A DNA stretch of 64,000 bases from an uncultured Candidatus Competibacteraceae bacterium (GCA_903879705.1 CAIRMO010000145.1:1-64000), one strand, 5' to 3'. Counted from the stretch's first letter, positions 7,982-17,169 are shown. The notes: a model not told the origin generated them from the sequence alone. Program-made: numbers and translations.

Positions 7982-10336
7982 ATGGACTGGAAAACTGCAT
8001 CTGTTTACTACGCACAGCGTCTTGAAGAAGTCCTGACTATCCAGCGCTATGCCAGCAACTTGGCAAGATTGCCTCAAGTGCAAAACTTGGGAGTGAAACC
8101 AGAAGTTAATCAGCTTCTCAAAGAAGAAGCAGAGCAAGCCGAACGACAGAAAAAACGTCTGGAAAAAGGCGAATTTCGTATTGCAGTCGTGGGCTTAGAA
8201 AAAGCTGGGAAAAGTACTTTTGTAAACGCTTGGCTTGGTTGCGATTTGCTGCCTTCAAAATCACAGCGGTGTACCTTCACCACCACCCAAATTTACTCTG
8301 TTCCCAACGATTCTGAGCAACGTCTGGAAACTAATCCGAAAACATCACAGCAATTTGAACAGCTCTGCCATGATTTGGAGTCTGCTAGTCAAGGCCCAGA
8401 CAAGAGCCAAGCCGCTAAAGCTGAACAGGATTTAAAAACAATCAACAAATACCGGCAAACTCTGCAATCGGTTATCTTTGAAGGCTACCGGCGTATTGAC
8501 TTTATCAACCTTGAAGATATTAAAGAAGAGCTACGCAAGTATGTTGCCGACGAATGCTATGCTCACGCCATGCAGGAAGCCCGTCTCTATACTTGCAAGC
8601 TGGCAGAAGCAGAAGGGATTGTTTTCTATGACGTACCGGGTCTCGACTCTGGTTTAGCCAAGCACATTGAAGAATCAAGGGAAATGTTGACTGACTGCGA
8701 TGCTGTTATCCTAATACAGCGGCATCCCAGCCTACGTGGACCTGAAAAAGACCTGATAAAATTTGCGCGCGAAGGCGATAAACACATCGGCCTGGAAGAA
8801 AAAATCTTTATATTTTTTGGGCGGATGGATGGTTTTCCAACCCGTGAAGCCTTTCAAAAAGACTTCAATGCCGTTATCCAAGAATGGCGTCAGGAAACCA
8901 ATTTATCGAGCGAACGAATCATAGGTGGTTCGGCGGGCGCTCACCTAATTCTACACGGTGTTGCCGACCAAGATACCTTGATGTATGTCGGCAACTGCGA
9001 AGATATTACCCGTGATATGAATCGGGTTCTAGGAACTTCCCACAGCGTTGATGAATTGAAGAATCACACGGGCATTACTGAGATTAAGGCGAGAATCAAT
9101 AACTATCTCAATACAGAACGGGTAGCTATTGTTGAAAGACGTTGCAAAGCAATCATTGAAAGCATCGCCGGGCAATCCGAAGAAATCTATCGCCTTGTTA
9201 GCGCCAGCTACCCGGAAGACCCTGCGGAAGCTAAAAAGCAACAGGAAAGAGAACGACGGCTGGCGTTTACTTACTGGTTCAACGCTAAGAAGAAAAAAGT
9301 TCGCGCTGACACGCACGATCACTTTGAGAAAGTGGAGAAAAGCCTGAACTCTAATACCTTACAAACTTTCCGAGGCCGCTACGAACAAATTGTCCAACAG
9401 CAACTCAATAGTTTGCCCTGTCGTCAGGAGGAACAAAGAAATATCTTATTTGGAGCTTGTTCAAATCCGACCTTTGATCCTGCCGAAGCTAATTTTGAAT
9501 GGCGTAAGCATCTATATACCGATGTTCGCCAACTGATTAATAGCGTAGCGGAACAACTCGCCATTGAGTTGACCCACGAGGCCCGTAACCTGGTCGCTTT
9601 CATGACTCAGCAATTATGGGGTAGCGCCTTTGTAGAAAAGGAAGTCATGGGCGATATTAAAAGCTTCGAAAGCCGCTTACAACACAGTCTTAAAGCGCTC
9701 TTTCTACGCTTTGTTCGCCCCATTGCAGAGGCTCTAGTTCGCGCCCCATTGAATAGTAAAAGACGCCAAGATATTGTCAAAGACATGGAGCGGGATATTG
9801 ACATGATTGATAATTACTATCCTGACGAAGGCGAAGAGCTGTATCGAAATCTCAAACGCTATCTTCGATATGGAATCAAGCTGCTGATTGACGAACAGTT
9901 GATCAAAAAGGAACTGAACTCAAAAATTCAGACTCTGTCTTTAGCGTTGAAAGCTATACAAGCCGTTACCGACAAACTGACGGGAGATTCAGACGAAATC
10001 AGACATAAACGCGAAGTTGTACAAGAAGTTGAAGCCGACTTGAAGGCACTGGAATACTACCTGTTGCAGACGATTTTTACCGCTTCCGGCTTTCAATCGT
10101 TCTGTTTGCAGGAATTGGAAAACCTGCGCGATAAATTCTACGAAATGGAACAGAAGGACATCTGGAACTGGATCGCCAACGATGAACTGGATCGGGGCAA
10201 TCCATTACTGCTTAAAGAGTTACCGGCGCATATCCGGCCACAGGAGATGGATACAATTGTTAGCGATGGGCTACGTCAATTAGGCATCGCTCTTAGGAAC
10301 TCTAAAGGGCCAAGTTACAATACGACTCGTAACTAG
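7982..10336 (+). CDS. Dynamin-like GTPase 1
   Basis: Large GTPase of 784 residues. After about 60 residues of helix, the G domain has P-loop GLEKAGKSTF at 71-80, a switch I threonine cluster near 98-102 and G3 motif DVPG near 217-220. A G4-like GRMD follows FIFF. Beyond about residue 380 the protein is almost wholly helical and charged, as expected of a dynamin stalk, with no clear transmembrane hairpin. The family binds GTP and remodels or senses membranes; some bacterial members help cells survive phage or pore damage. A ribosome site AAGGGAAC precedes the ATG. It is downstream of the zinc-ribbon membrane protein and convergent with the second GTPase unit. The exact subfamily is unknown to me. 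Confidence 0.8.
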   Translation: MDWKTASVYYAQRLEEVLTIQRYASNLARLPQVQNLGVKPEVNQLLKEEAEQAERQKKRLEKGEFRIAVVGLEKAGKSTFVNAWLGCDLLPSKSQRCTFTTTQIYSVPNDSEQRLETNPKTSQQFEQLCHDLESASQGPDKSQAAKAEQDLKTINKYRQTLQSVIFEGYRRIDFINLEDIKEELRKYVADECYAHAMQEARLYTCKLAEAEGIVFYDVPGLDSGLAKHIEESREMLTDCDAVILIQRHPSLRGPEKDLIKFAREGDKHIGLEEKIFIFFGRMDGFPTREAFQKDFNAVIQEWRQETNLSSERIIGGSAGAHLILHGVADQDTLMYVGNCEDITRDMNRVLGTSHSVDELKNHTGITEIKARINNYLNTERVAIVERRCKAIIESIAGQSEEIYRLVSASYPEDPAEAKKQQERERRLAFTYWFNAKKKKVRADTHDHFEKVEKSLNSNTLQTFRGRYEQIVQQQLNSLPCRQEEQRNILFGACSNPTFDPAEANFEWRKHLYTDVRQLINSVAEQLAIELTHEARNLVAFMTQQLWGSAFVEKEVMGDIKSFESRLQHSLKALFLRFVRPIAEALVRAPLNSKRRQDIVKDMERDIDMIDNYYPDEGEELYRNLKRYLRYGIKLLIDEQLIKKELNSKIQTLSLALKAIQAVTDKLTGDSDEIRHKREVVQEVEADLKALEYYLLQTIFTASGFQSFCLQELENLRDKFYEMEQKDIWNWIANDELDRGNPLLLKELPAHIRPQEMDTIVSDGLRQLGIALRNSKGPSYNTTRN

Positions 10337-10426
10337 CTCTAGCTATTCTAATCCACGCGCAAGCCCACTAAACGCCCCGTAATTTATACTGGGCAGCGCA
10401 ATTTCTACTGATCAAAACAATGTCTT

Positions 10427-11164
10427 CTAACGACTCCATACGTCTTCTTTATAGGCATCGCTAGGGAGGCGTAGTGACACTTTCACTATTTTACCGATAT
10501 TGACAATCTGCCGGAATGCATCAAGGCGGTCTATTTGGTTTATACCTTGGTGAAAGCCTCGGATGTCTTGATCAACATCAATCCGAATCAGATAAACATC
10601 ATATTCGCTTTCTTGATGTTTTCCGGCTGATAAATCTAATGATTTATCAAGCCAGTCATTGAGTTCAGGATGGATGCCGCTCTCCGGCCCAAACCATAAA
10701 AATTGTGTGTATTGGTATAGGCTATCTCCATTAGGCCATTTTTGCCCTTGGCGCATAATATCGAGGACTGCACTCCCTTTATCAGCGTTTATCACGAGGA
10801 TTAATGCCCACTTCTGTGGTTGAGGTTTCGGCGATGGACGTTGAGATTGTGGTTCTGGGGTCGGACTGTGCTTTTTCCGCTCTTGATCTACCGCATAACC
10901 AGCGGCTGCACTTATAAGGGCAATTAATATCTGCGGTTTTGTTATGGCCTGACCTAGCTTAAGATCCTGCTCCATTTTATCAACTAATTTTTTAGCAAGA
11001 TCGACGACCTCTTGACTCCAACCAAACCGCTTACACCAACTTTCAATTGCTTTTGGTCGATTATTATTACCACCGGTTTCACTCTCGATTTCTTTGAGAA
11101 TTTCGTCAAAATCGTCAGAAACATCGAGACTCACTGATTTTTTTTCAGACCGACCCCACAACAT
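10427..11164 (-). CDS. Accessory protein coupled to dynamin-like GTPase 2
   Basis: Protein of 245 residues, unrecognised. The ATG at 11164 overlaps the stop of the upstream GTPase by one base (TGATG), implying translational coupling and close stoichiometry. The N-terminal part is acidic and helical. A weakly hydrophobic helix (ILIALISAAAGYAVDQ) is followed by a Pro/Ser/Gln linker (residues about 115-132). The C-terminal domain of about 110 residues begins WALILVINADKGSA and has alternating beta and charged segments. An upstream Met 12 codons earlier is possible but less likely given the overlap. It faces the end of GTPase 1 across 90 bases. Confidence 0.7.
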   Translation of the reverse strand: MLWGRSEKKSVSLDVSDDFDEILKEIESETGGNNNRPKAIESWCKRFGWSQEVVDLAKKLVDKMEQDLKLGQAITKPQILIALISAAAGYAVDQERKKHSPTPEPQSQRPSPKPQPQKWALILVINADKGSAVLDIMRQGQKWPNGDSLYQYTQFLWFGPESGIHPELNDWLDKSLDLSAGKHQESEYDVYLIRIDVDQDIRGFHQGINQIDRLDAFRQIVNIGKIVKVSLRLPSDAYKEDVWSR

Positions 11165-13836
11165 CACTGAATACTCCTGGTTGTGCCAGTAACAGAGCAT
11201 TGATGAGCAATTTTAACATGCTCAATTTGCTCGATCTTTTCATCAATACATTTCCAGAGTTTCTGAGTTGCTTCGTATTCGTTATCTACAAGGCGCTCTT
11301 GTTCTTTTAGCGCATTTTCGGCTAGATGCAAGACAGAGTCAATTGCACTGGTAAAAGCTATTGAAGATTCCTCCAGTGAATCCACCATCCAATCACGCAG
11401 TGTTTCCCAAAGCGAAGCTTCACCGATCTTAATTCCAGAGGACCAGTCCCTAGCCATCCCATCTTCATCGGAAAGAGCTAGATCTCGATACGAGACAGAA
11501 CCATAGCTATCTTTTATCACTGTTCGTGTTTCCGTATCATGGAAACAAGTACCTGTTTCATAGATTTCCTTTACCGGGCACTGACCTACGACTTCCGTTT
11601 TGGCAAATGTTTTGGTGTTAACTGCTGTTGGGAGCTTAAAAAACTCATTCGGGAGCTTAATCTGATCAGTGCTTGTTTGAGCCTGCATCAACGAGTTGAT
11701 AGCCTCCTCCAGACGCAAATCAGGCAAATCAAGCAGGCAACTCTTAGCAAACCCAGTAATCGCATCCGTTTGCCGATCAAGCAAATTGGAGAGTGCGCCA
11801 TGAATAGAAGCAGTCTGCGTCTGCAACAGGTATGTCCCACGCGCGGCTAGGCATTCGCGCATATTTTGGTAAAGGCGGAGAGCATCCCCCTCCAAATTTT
11901 TCAGGTCTTGGAGACCTTGCGGATCATCCTCACGAATACGCAGTATGAACCTTCCCTCAGTACGGGAGAGTAATGGCATTTTGCGACTAAATGCGTCATA
12001 CGCACGACTCAATTTGTTGGCGCGAAGCGGCTCTAAAACTTTTTGCAAATCCACCTCAAGGTCATAGGCACTGCGATTTTTTTTAAGTGCATCGCGCACT
12101 GGAGCAATCAGTGACATTATTAAGTCACTAGTTACTATATTAATAGAATCCAAAAGACCTTCAAAGCCTATACTATTAAATATTGTTATCCATCGGTGCC
12201 ACTTAGTTCTGAGGTATTCCTTTTTCTGATCACTCAGATCGCCTGATTTAATATCATCTGCGAACTGGGTCAGTAGATTGCGAAGTTTCATATGTTCATC
12301 CCCAACTCCGTTATGCAGTTTGATTCGTACTTTTTCAATGCTCTGGCGTTCATTTTCAACTTGCTCTTTAGATGCGATTTTACGAATCTGAGAGAGTGAC
12401 CGGAGGTTGTCAGTCAGCGCTTTATGGGTTTCAAAAACCTTGATCAATGCCGGCAGGATAACCAAAGCAGAGAATGATTCCTGAAGCCGGGAGCAAAGTC
12501 GTTCCCATAGTGTATCGCCGCCACTCCATTTGCGAATAAAATGCAAGAGACGGCGAATATCATCCTCGGCTAATTCATCACCATCGTCAATTTTATTACC
12601 CATCTCCTGGAACCATTGACGAAGTTTTTTATTATTTCCGTATCCAGCTTTTATTGTTGATTGACACTCCTTGAATAGCTCTTTCAAAAGAGTTAATTGA
12701 GTATTTTTTAAAGTATCTGAGGTTCCGTTGAGAGGCATAGTTCCCCAAGCACATTGGGCACAGTAAAGCGGCCAAGCTTGGAATGGCAAAATATCAGGCA
12801 CTTCCTTGAGATTGAGTGTTTGCTGAATCTCACGACCGAGCAGAGATATTCGCTTATCCAACGGGTCGTCTTCCCCTTTTCGCGAATCAACACGGTTAAG
12901 AACAAAGAGTATCGAATCAGTGTGCCCCTCAAGATACTGAACAATAATCTTTAGTTCCTCAAGCAACTTCTTTCGCTTATCCTCTTCAGTTTGGTTATAG
13001 TCAAGCACAACCAGACTGAAAGCTTTATGAATAGTCGTCTGAATTACTCCCAGATTGGCGCGATCTTGAGTAGATTTTAACCCAGGCAAATCAATTAACT
13101 CTACGCCGACCATAGAAGGCAGATTAAGCAGTGAATCATCCTCAATAGGCAATAATGGACCCAAGGCCATGACTTTTGGAGCAGCCAAGTTATTTATATT
13201 CTTACGTTCTTTATGGTAAGACTGCATTACCTCAAACACTCGTTTATAGGCGTCTTCATCGCTAATTGATTCCCACCGTCCACACTCCCACGGCGCGTCA
13301 GGCGTTTTCTCAACAATTAATGACCGGGTCTCTGCATGGCGAAGTGTCAAAATTCCACCGCTCATTTCCCCTGACTCAATTGGTGCGATCCGGCGTCCGA
13401 TGAGTGCATTGACGATAGTAGACTTTCCAGACGATGTAGTCCCTAGCGTAGCAATCGAAAGGCAGGGTTCTGCAAGCCTTGTTGTAGCTTCTGCACGAGC
13501 CACAAAAAAATCATCAAATCTCTTATTGATTTCACCATCAAAAATGTCAGAATGATCGTCGAAAAGCTGTATGGTTAGTTGGCCAAGTTCTTTGAGGCCA
13601 TCTTGAGCATTTTTCAAAAGTTGATGCATTTTCATTTCACTTTTCATAAGCGATCCTTGTGTATATGATTGCGTCTGCTGCTGCAACCACATTTCTTTTG
13701 CTTTTTGCCGTAATTGTTTTCGTTCTGAACACTTCGCCCAACAATCTTCCTCCCAGTTATAATTGCAAATCAAGCATCTTTCTTCCTCTTGATCTTGTTG
13801 CTTATTATTTTTGCAAACCGGGCATGATTCATACAT
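11164..13836 (-). CDS. Dynamin-like GTPase 2 with N-terminal zinc ribbon
   Basis: Large GTPase of 890 residues. The N-terminus is a zinc ribbon, CPVC at 5-8 and CLIC at 21-24, followed by NYNWEEDCWA and a Gln/Arg/Lys helix very like the N-terminus of the membrane protein at 7203-7931. The G domain follows: P-loop GTTSSGKST, G3 DLPG in GVELIDLPGLKS and G4 NRVD. The rest is long helical stalk. Two nearly separate large GTPases in one locus recall paired bacterial dynamins. The gene is AT-rich and its stop overlaps the start of the 245-residue accessory gene. The start at 13836 is supported by a GGGAG ribosome site and by the immediate zinc ribbon. Confidence 0.8.
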   Translation of the reverse strand: MYESCPVCKNNKQQDQEEERCLICNYNWEEDCWAKCSERKQLRQKAKEMWLQQQTQSYTQGSLMKSEMKMHQLLKNAQDGLKELGQLTIQLFDDHSDIFDGEINKRFDDFFVARAEATTRLAEPCLSIATLGTTSSGKSTIVNALIGRRIAPIESGEMSGGILTLRHAETRSLIVEKTPDAPWECGRWESISDEDAYKRVFEVMQSYHKERKNINNLAAPKVMALGPLLPIEDDSLLNLPSMVGVELIDLPGLKSTQDRANLGVIQTTIHKAFSLVVLDYNQTEEDKRKKLLEELKIIVQYLEGHTDSILFVLNRVDSRKGEDDPLDKRISLLGREIQQTLNLKEVPDILPFQAWPLYCAQCAWGTMPLNGTSDTLKNTQLTLLKELFKECQSTIKAGYGNNKKLRQWFQEMGNKIDDGDELAEDDIRRLLHFIRKWSGGDTLWERLCSRLQESFSALVILPALIKVFETHKALTDNLRSLSQIRKIASKEQVENERQSIEKVRIKLHNGVGDEHMKLRNLLTQFADDIKSGDLSDQKKEYLRTKWHRWITIFNSIGFEGLLDSINIVTSDLIMSLIAPVRDALKKNRSAYDLEVDLQKVLEPLRANKLSRAYDAFSRKMPLLSRTEGRFILRIREDDPQGLQDLKNLEGDALRLYQNMRECLAARGTYLLQTQTASIHGALSNLLDRQTDAITGFAKSCLLDLPDLRLEEAINSLMQAQTSTDQIKLPNEFFKLPTAVNTKTFAKTEVVGQCPVKEIYETGTCFHDTETRTVIKDSYGSVSYRDLALSDEDGMARDWSSGIKIGEASLWETLRDWMVDSLEESSIAFTSAIDSVLHLAENALKEQERLVDNEYEATQKLWKCIDEKIEQIEHVKIAHQCSVTGTTRSIQ

Positions 13837-14116
13837 CTTGCAAGCTCCCTAAGTAGTGGTATGACTGGTTAAATTGACATCCTCTCTAGCCCGAAGACCA
13901 GAGGTCTCAGTGTATAACATAACCGAACGAAAAGGAAATGTTGGTTGGCTGGGTGATCAATGCGCTATTCCTCTCCGGTCTAAAGGTCGGCGAATCGCAC
14001 ACAACACCCTGATCAAGTAAGCACGGTGATTCCAAAAAACTATCCCGTAACCAAGAAGGTGCAGCCCCTTCCCCGCTGACTCCGCGAACCCGGCATCATT
14101 TTGTTAGAACCTCGCC

Positions 14117-15022
14117 TCACAGCACGATCCGCCGGATATTCAGATTCTCCAAATCCTTGCGCCCGACCCCCATTTCGCCGGCGATGCGGATGTAGTCCAC
14201 CGCATCCGGCTCCAGCCCAAACAGCTTGGCCGCTGCTGCATCCACCGTTACCAGATCGGTTGAGAACAATTGCGACCGCAGGTTGGCAACATCGGCGGTG
14301 GATACCCCGCGCGGCCCGTGGCGTTGCAATACATTGTAGGCGTCCACCACGTTCAAATCCGGCTTGCGGTAGGTAGCGAAATCGGCAATGCACTGATGCA
14401 AGTCGCTGGAATGCCACTCGCCGCGATCCCAGACGATCCCCATCAGATTTTTCATCGCCACCGTCAGCTTGGCTCCGCCGTGGCTTTTCAGCACCGGCAC
14501 ATTAATGAAAACGTCAGATTGCAAAATCAGCTCATGCTCTTTGGCCTCGCGCAATCGGCGGCCTTTAGCGACTGCGACGGTCTGGAAATAGCCCTCGCTA
14601 TGGCCTGGCGCGAGCTTGCCGCCGGCGTCTTTCACCGCCTGCTCAATGCCGCTGGTGCGGTAACTGTCGCGCCAGGCATCGCAGGTGTGATCGAAAACAT
14701 GGACTTCTTTCGCCCCGGCTTGCAGGCAATGCTCGATGATGCGGCGCACCAGGCGCGGATTGGTGTTAGCGGCGCGTTCCGGCGGCGCATTCCAGCCAAT
14801 ATTAGGTTTGACCACCACGGTCTGGCCCTTTTTAACGAAGCGGCCCATGCCGCCCAGCGCCTCGATGCCGTGATCAAATAGCGCTTCGGGGTCGCCGTTT
14901 TTGACCGCGACCAAATCAGGAATCGCAGCGGCGGATTCAGCGGCGGACAGCCGGACAGCGTGACTACTCAAGGCCAGACCGGCGCTCGCGCCCAAGGCTT
15001 GCAGGAAAGTTCTACGGTGCAT
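14117..15022 (-). CDS. DUF362 family protein with Tat signal
   Basis: Exported protein of 301 residues. It starts with a twin-arginine signal (HRRTFLQALGASAGLALSSH), so it is probably folded, perhaps with a cofactor, before export. The body matches DUF362: VVVKPNIGWN, a DHTCDAWRDSY segment, INVPVLKSHGGAKLTVAMKN and the C-terminal GVGRKDLENL. Some DUF362 proteins carry iron-sulfur clusters, but no ferredoxin-type Cys cluster is visible here. The biochemical role is unknown. GC content returns to the genome norm at this gene. The ATG at 15022 was chosen over one five codons upstream because it opens the Tat motif. Confidence 0.82.
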   Translation of the reverse strand: MHRRTFLQALGASAGLALSSHAVRLSAAESAAAIPDLVAVKNGDPEALFDHGIEALGGMGRFVKKGQTVVVKPNIGWNAPPERAANTNPRLVRRIIEHCLQAGAKEVHVFDHTCDAWRDSYRTSGIEQAVKDAGGKLAPGHSEGYFQTVAVAKGRRLREAKEHELILQSDVFINVPVLKSHGGAKLTVAMKNLMGIVWDRGEWHSSDLHQCIADFATYRKPDLNVVDAYNVLQRHGPRGVSTADVANLRSQLFSTDLVTVDAAAAKLFGLEPDAVDYIRIAGEMGVGRKDLENLNIRRIVL

Positions 15023-15053
15023 GGTGATTACCTCCACCGGTTCAATAGACTCA

Positions 15054-15475
15054 TCAGGGAGCCGGCGCCTGGAACCTGGAGCTGTCTTCCGTTAGATCGA
15101 GATATGCCAGCCAGTAGCGCGATAACTCGTTGATGCACTCGATCCGGGTCGTCAGTGCGCTGATGTCAACTTTCAAGTGTTCGACATCGGGCAGCAGCAC
15201 CATCAGTTCGGCATCAAACGCAGTCAGTTGCCTGGCCTGATTCGATGCGATCAGCGCAAGTCGGGTGGTCAGCAAGCGAACTCGCAGATACAGCAGGTCG
15301 CCAGCCAAGCTCGTTTGCCGATGCGGATGCCGCTCGCTCCCTTCCGGGAATGCTTCCTGCCGGCCCAGCAGGTGCGCCTCCAGACCCTCCAGCCGGCCCA
15401 ACATCATGTTGAGGTGATTCAGGCTGGAGGTTCGATGCGCCAGCGTTTCCAGCGCCGACCAGAAGCCTGATCTGG
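15054..15475 (-). pseudogene. 3' fragment of an unknown gene cut by an IS607-type remnant
   Basis: About 140 codons of plausible protein end at a stop at 15054, with helical sequence such as LLYLRVRLLTTRLALIASNQ and a tail ending SSRFQAPAP. Upstream of about 15475 the frame only continues antisense to the recombinase fragment, so the 5' part of the gene appears to have been lost. No family was recognised. Confidence 0.4.
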
Positions 15476-15483
15476 AACGCCAA

Positions 15484-15846
15484 GTGGCGCGATTAGCAGT
15501 GTATGCCGCTGAACACCGCTTGCGCGTGACCGAGGTGGTCAAAGAGATCGGTTCCGGCCTGAACGGCCACCGGCGCGGCTTAATGCAGTTATTGCGGACG
15601 CCCGCCGTGACCACCGTGGTGGTTGAACACCGCGACCGGTTGATGCGGTTTGGTTTTGAGTACATCGAAGCGGCGCTGGCGACGCAAGGCCGGACGGTCG
15701 TGGTGATCGACCCTGCCGAAGTTCGAGACGACCTGGTCCGCGATGTTACCGAGATACTGACCTCTTTATGCGCCCGGTTATACGGCCAGCGGGCGGCGGC
15801 GAATCGTGCCAAACGGGCCTTGGAGGCAATGTCATGCAAATCGTGA
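15484..15846 (+). pseudogene. IS607-type serine recombinase (TnpA), 5'-truncated
   Basis: About 120 residues match the catalytic and C-terminal part of IS607 serine recombinases: VVKEIGSGLNGHRRGLMQLL, TVVVEHRDRLMRFGFEY and VVVIDPAEVRDDLVRDVTEI. The N-terminal MerR-like DNA-binding domain and the segment with the catalytic serine are missing, so the product cannot be active. The apparent start is only a chance Met in the body of the domain. Confidence 0.8.
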
Positions 15847-16018
15847 TGAGTCATCGGATTGAACTCAAACCCACTAAAATTCAGGAGGCGCTGTTTGGGC
15901 AGTGCGTCGGTGCGTCCCGACTCGCCTACAACTGGGCGCTGGCCGAGTGGCAACGGCAATTTGCTGCGGGTGAAAAACCCCATGAAGGTGAGTTGCGGCG
16001 GCAGTTCAACGCGATTAA
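15834..16018 (+). pseudogene. TnpB (IS605/IS607 OrfB), N-terminal fragment
   Basis: The first 60 or so residues of a TnpB protein: RIELKPTKIQEALFGQC, SRLAYNWALAEWQRQ and ELRRQFNAIKP are typical of its N-terminal helix-turn-helix region. The start overlaps the recombinase end by 13 bases, the usual arrangement. Similarity stops near 16018, where sequence related to the beta-helix gene begins. The RuvC-like nuclease is absent. Confidence 0.8.
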
Positions 16019-16021
16019 ACC

Positions 16022-16155
16022 GGTTCAGTGCAGTCCGCGCCGCAGAAGATCCCCGTCCCGGTGACTCGGCCCGTGCCACTGCCGGTTTTGACGTCGGTCA
16101 GAGTGTTGGAAAGCGTGGCAAACAAGGCCGTCTCATTCCGGTTGGCACTCATGGT
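16022..16155 (-). pseudogene. Fragment of a paralogue of the beta-helix/Cys-repeat protein
   Basis: On the minus strand about 43 codons read as part of two Cys repeats, including TALFATLSNTLTDVKTGSG and GIFCGADCTE. They match residues of the 814-residue protein at 3943-6387 with few changes, and the DNA itself is closely similar to 4657-4750 and to 4100-4127. It has no start or stop and joins the broken tnpB directly. It must come from a lost second copy or from a partial duplication of the gene 10 kb away. Confidence 0.8.
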
Positions 16156-16217
16156 TGGCGGGTGCGGATTGAAGCTCCATTTGATGAAGAAAAAGCATTT
16201 GACTACTCAACACCCCC

Positions 16218-16308
16218 GTCTGAATCACGGATGGCCACGGATTAACGGATTGCACGGAATGGTTTCATCAGTGAAATCGGGGTAATCCGGTGAATCCATG
16301 ATTCAGAC
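16218..16308. repeat. 91-bp element with inverted termini
   Basis: GTCTGAATCACGGAT at 16218 is matched in reverse complement by ATCCATGATTCAGAC ending at 16308, with two mismatches, and the interior is partly self-complementary (ATTAACGGATT/AATCCGG). This resembles dispersed miniature inverted-repeat elements. The remainder of the gap 16156-16517 is AT-richer and holds no gene that I can support. Confidence 0.65.
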
Positions 16309-16517
16309 CTGACCTATTCTCGTCTGGTTCATATACTCCAGAGAGCGTGGAACGAGATTCAGAGATGTTGTTGAGTAGTCGCTTTGCAACTAAATTGAGA
16401 GATTATGAGTCGTTACTTTTTAGCTTACAGTGAGTGTAAGGTAATGCAATCTCATTAGAAATCATATTGTTCACCGAATATCTGAGCTAACGGTAAAATA
16501 TCGTCAATCCGTTTTGT

Positions 16518-17075
16518 TCAATCCAATTCTAAATATCGTTTAATCCGTTCTTTCAGTGAAAGTGCCGTCTGATCGGGGTGTTCAACAGTGGCGGGCGATA
16601 TTCTGTTCTGCGTCTCGGCCAGCCAGTCGAGTGGATCAAACACAAAGTCGAGGAGTTGGCCTAGTATCGGGATCGCCTGATCCTCAAGCAGCCACCGTTC
16701 ACGCCCTGCGAGCCGGTGAAAGTAGAGATTCAGCTCTTCGATATAAAACTGCGTAGTCTCGGCGAAAATATTAAGCGGCACCTCGAGCAGCATCTCGAAA
16801 TCAGCACCCAGCCGGGCCGCCAAGGTGTCTTGATCGACACGACGAAACCGTGCTTGTAACTCCGATCGCTGGTTCGCATTGCCCTCTAGATCGATAACGA
16901 AGGTCAGCGTCAGATAGCCGCCCCCATCGGGACGAGTGAAAGCCGCGATCTTGAGTACCCCCTCACTGCCTGCTGCATTCACCGCATCACACGCCCTAAA
17001 GCCGGCGAAGGCGATCATTCCCTCGCTGGCCTTGGCTGAGAACAAACTCTGGGTAACATCGTAGGACTTTTGCAT
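16518..17075 (-). CDS. Hypothetical protein, about 185 residues
   Basis: Unrecognised soluble protein. No signal peptide or membrane helix is seen. The sequence alternates beta-like and helical stretches (for example YLTLTFVIDLEGNANQRSEL and FYIEELNLYFHRLAGRERWL) and ends in a charged helix LKERIKRYLELD. The ATG at 17075 is chosen because AAGGAA lies nine bases upstream; a start 69 bases further up lacks one. It may share a transcript with thiD upstream, but 94 bases separate them. Confidence 0.65.
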   Translation of the reverse strand: MQKSYDVTQSLFSAKASEGMIAFAGFRACDAVNAAGSEGVLKIAAFTRPDGGGYLTLTFVIDLEGNANQRSELQARFRRVDQDTLAARLGADFEMLLEVPLNIFAETTQFYIEELNLYFHRLAGRERWLLEDQAIPILGQLLDFVFDPLDWLAETQNRISPATVEHPDQTALSLKERIKRYLELD

Positions 17076-17169
17076 GACTCTATTCCTTGGCCGCGACGTG
17101 CGGAAATTAAGGGAAATATAGAGGCCAATCTCAATTTCCGCCATATTTCAGAATCGATGCCGGCTGGGC

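Larger units (their letters stand above)
15480..16018 (+). mobile_element. Degraded IS607-family insertion sequence
   Basis: Pieces of both genes of an IS607-type element lie in their normal overlapping order: the serine recombinase without its 5' end, then tnpB without its 3' end. Neither terminus of the element can be defined. The left edge abuts a truncated minus-strand gene and the right edge runs directly into a fragment of a beta-helix protein paralogue. Confidence 0.75.

Noticed and set aside
13860-14110. Duplicate of the tRNA-Leu 3' end as an attachment site for the dynamin island
   Set aside because: Only an 8-base match (TCCTCTCT) was found, too short to support att sites.
15054-16079. 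The whole 341-codon minus frame as one gene
   Set aside because: Its upstream two thirds are antisense to the IS607 recombinase and tnpB fragments; only the last third looks like real protein.
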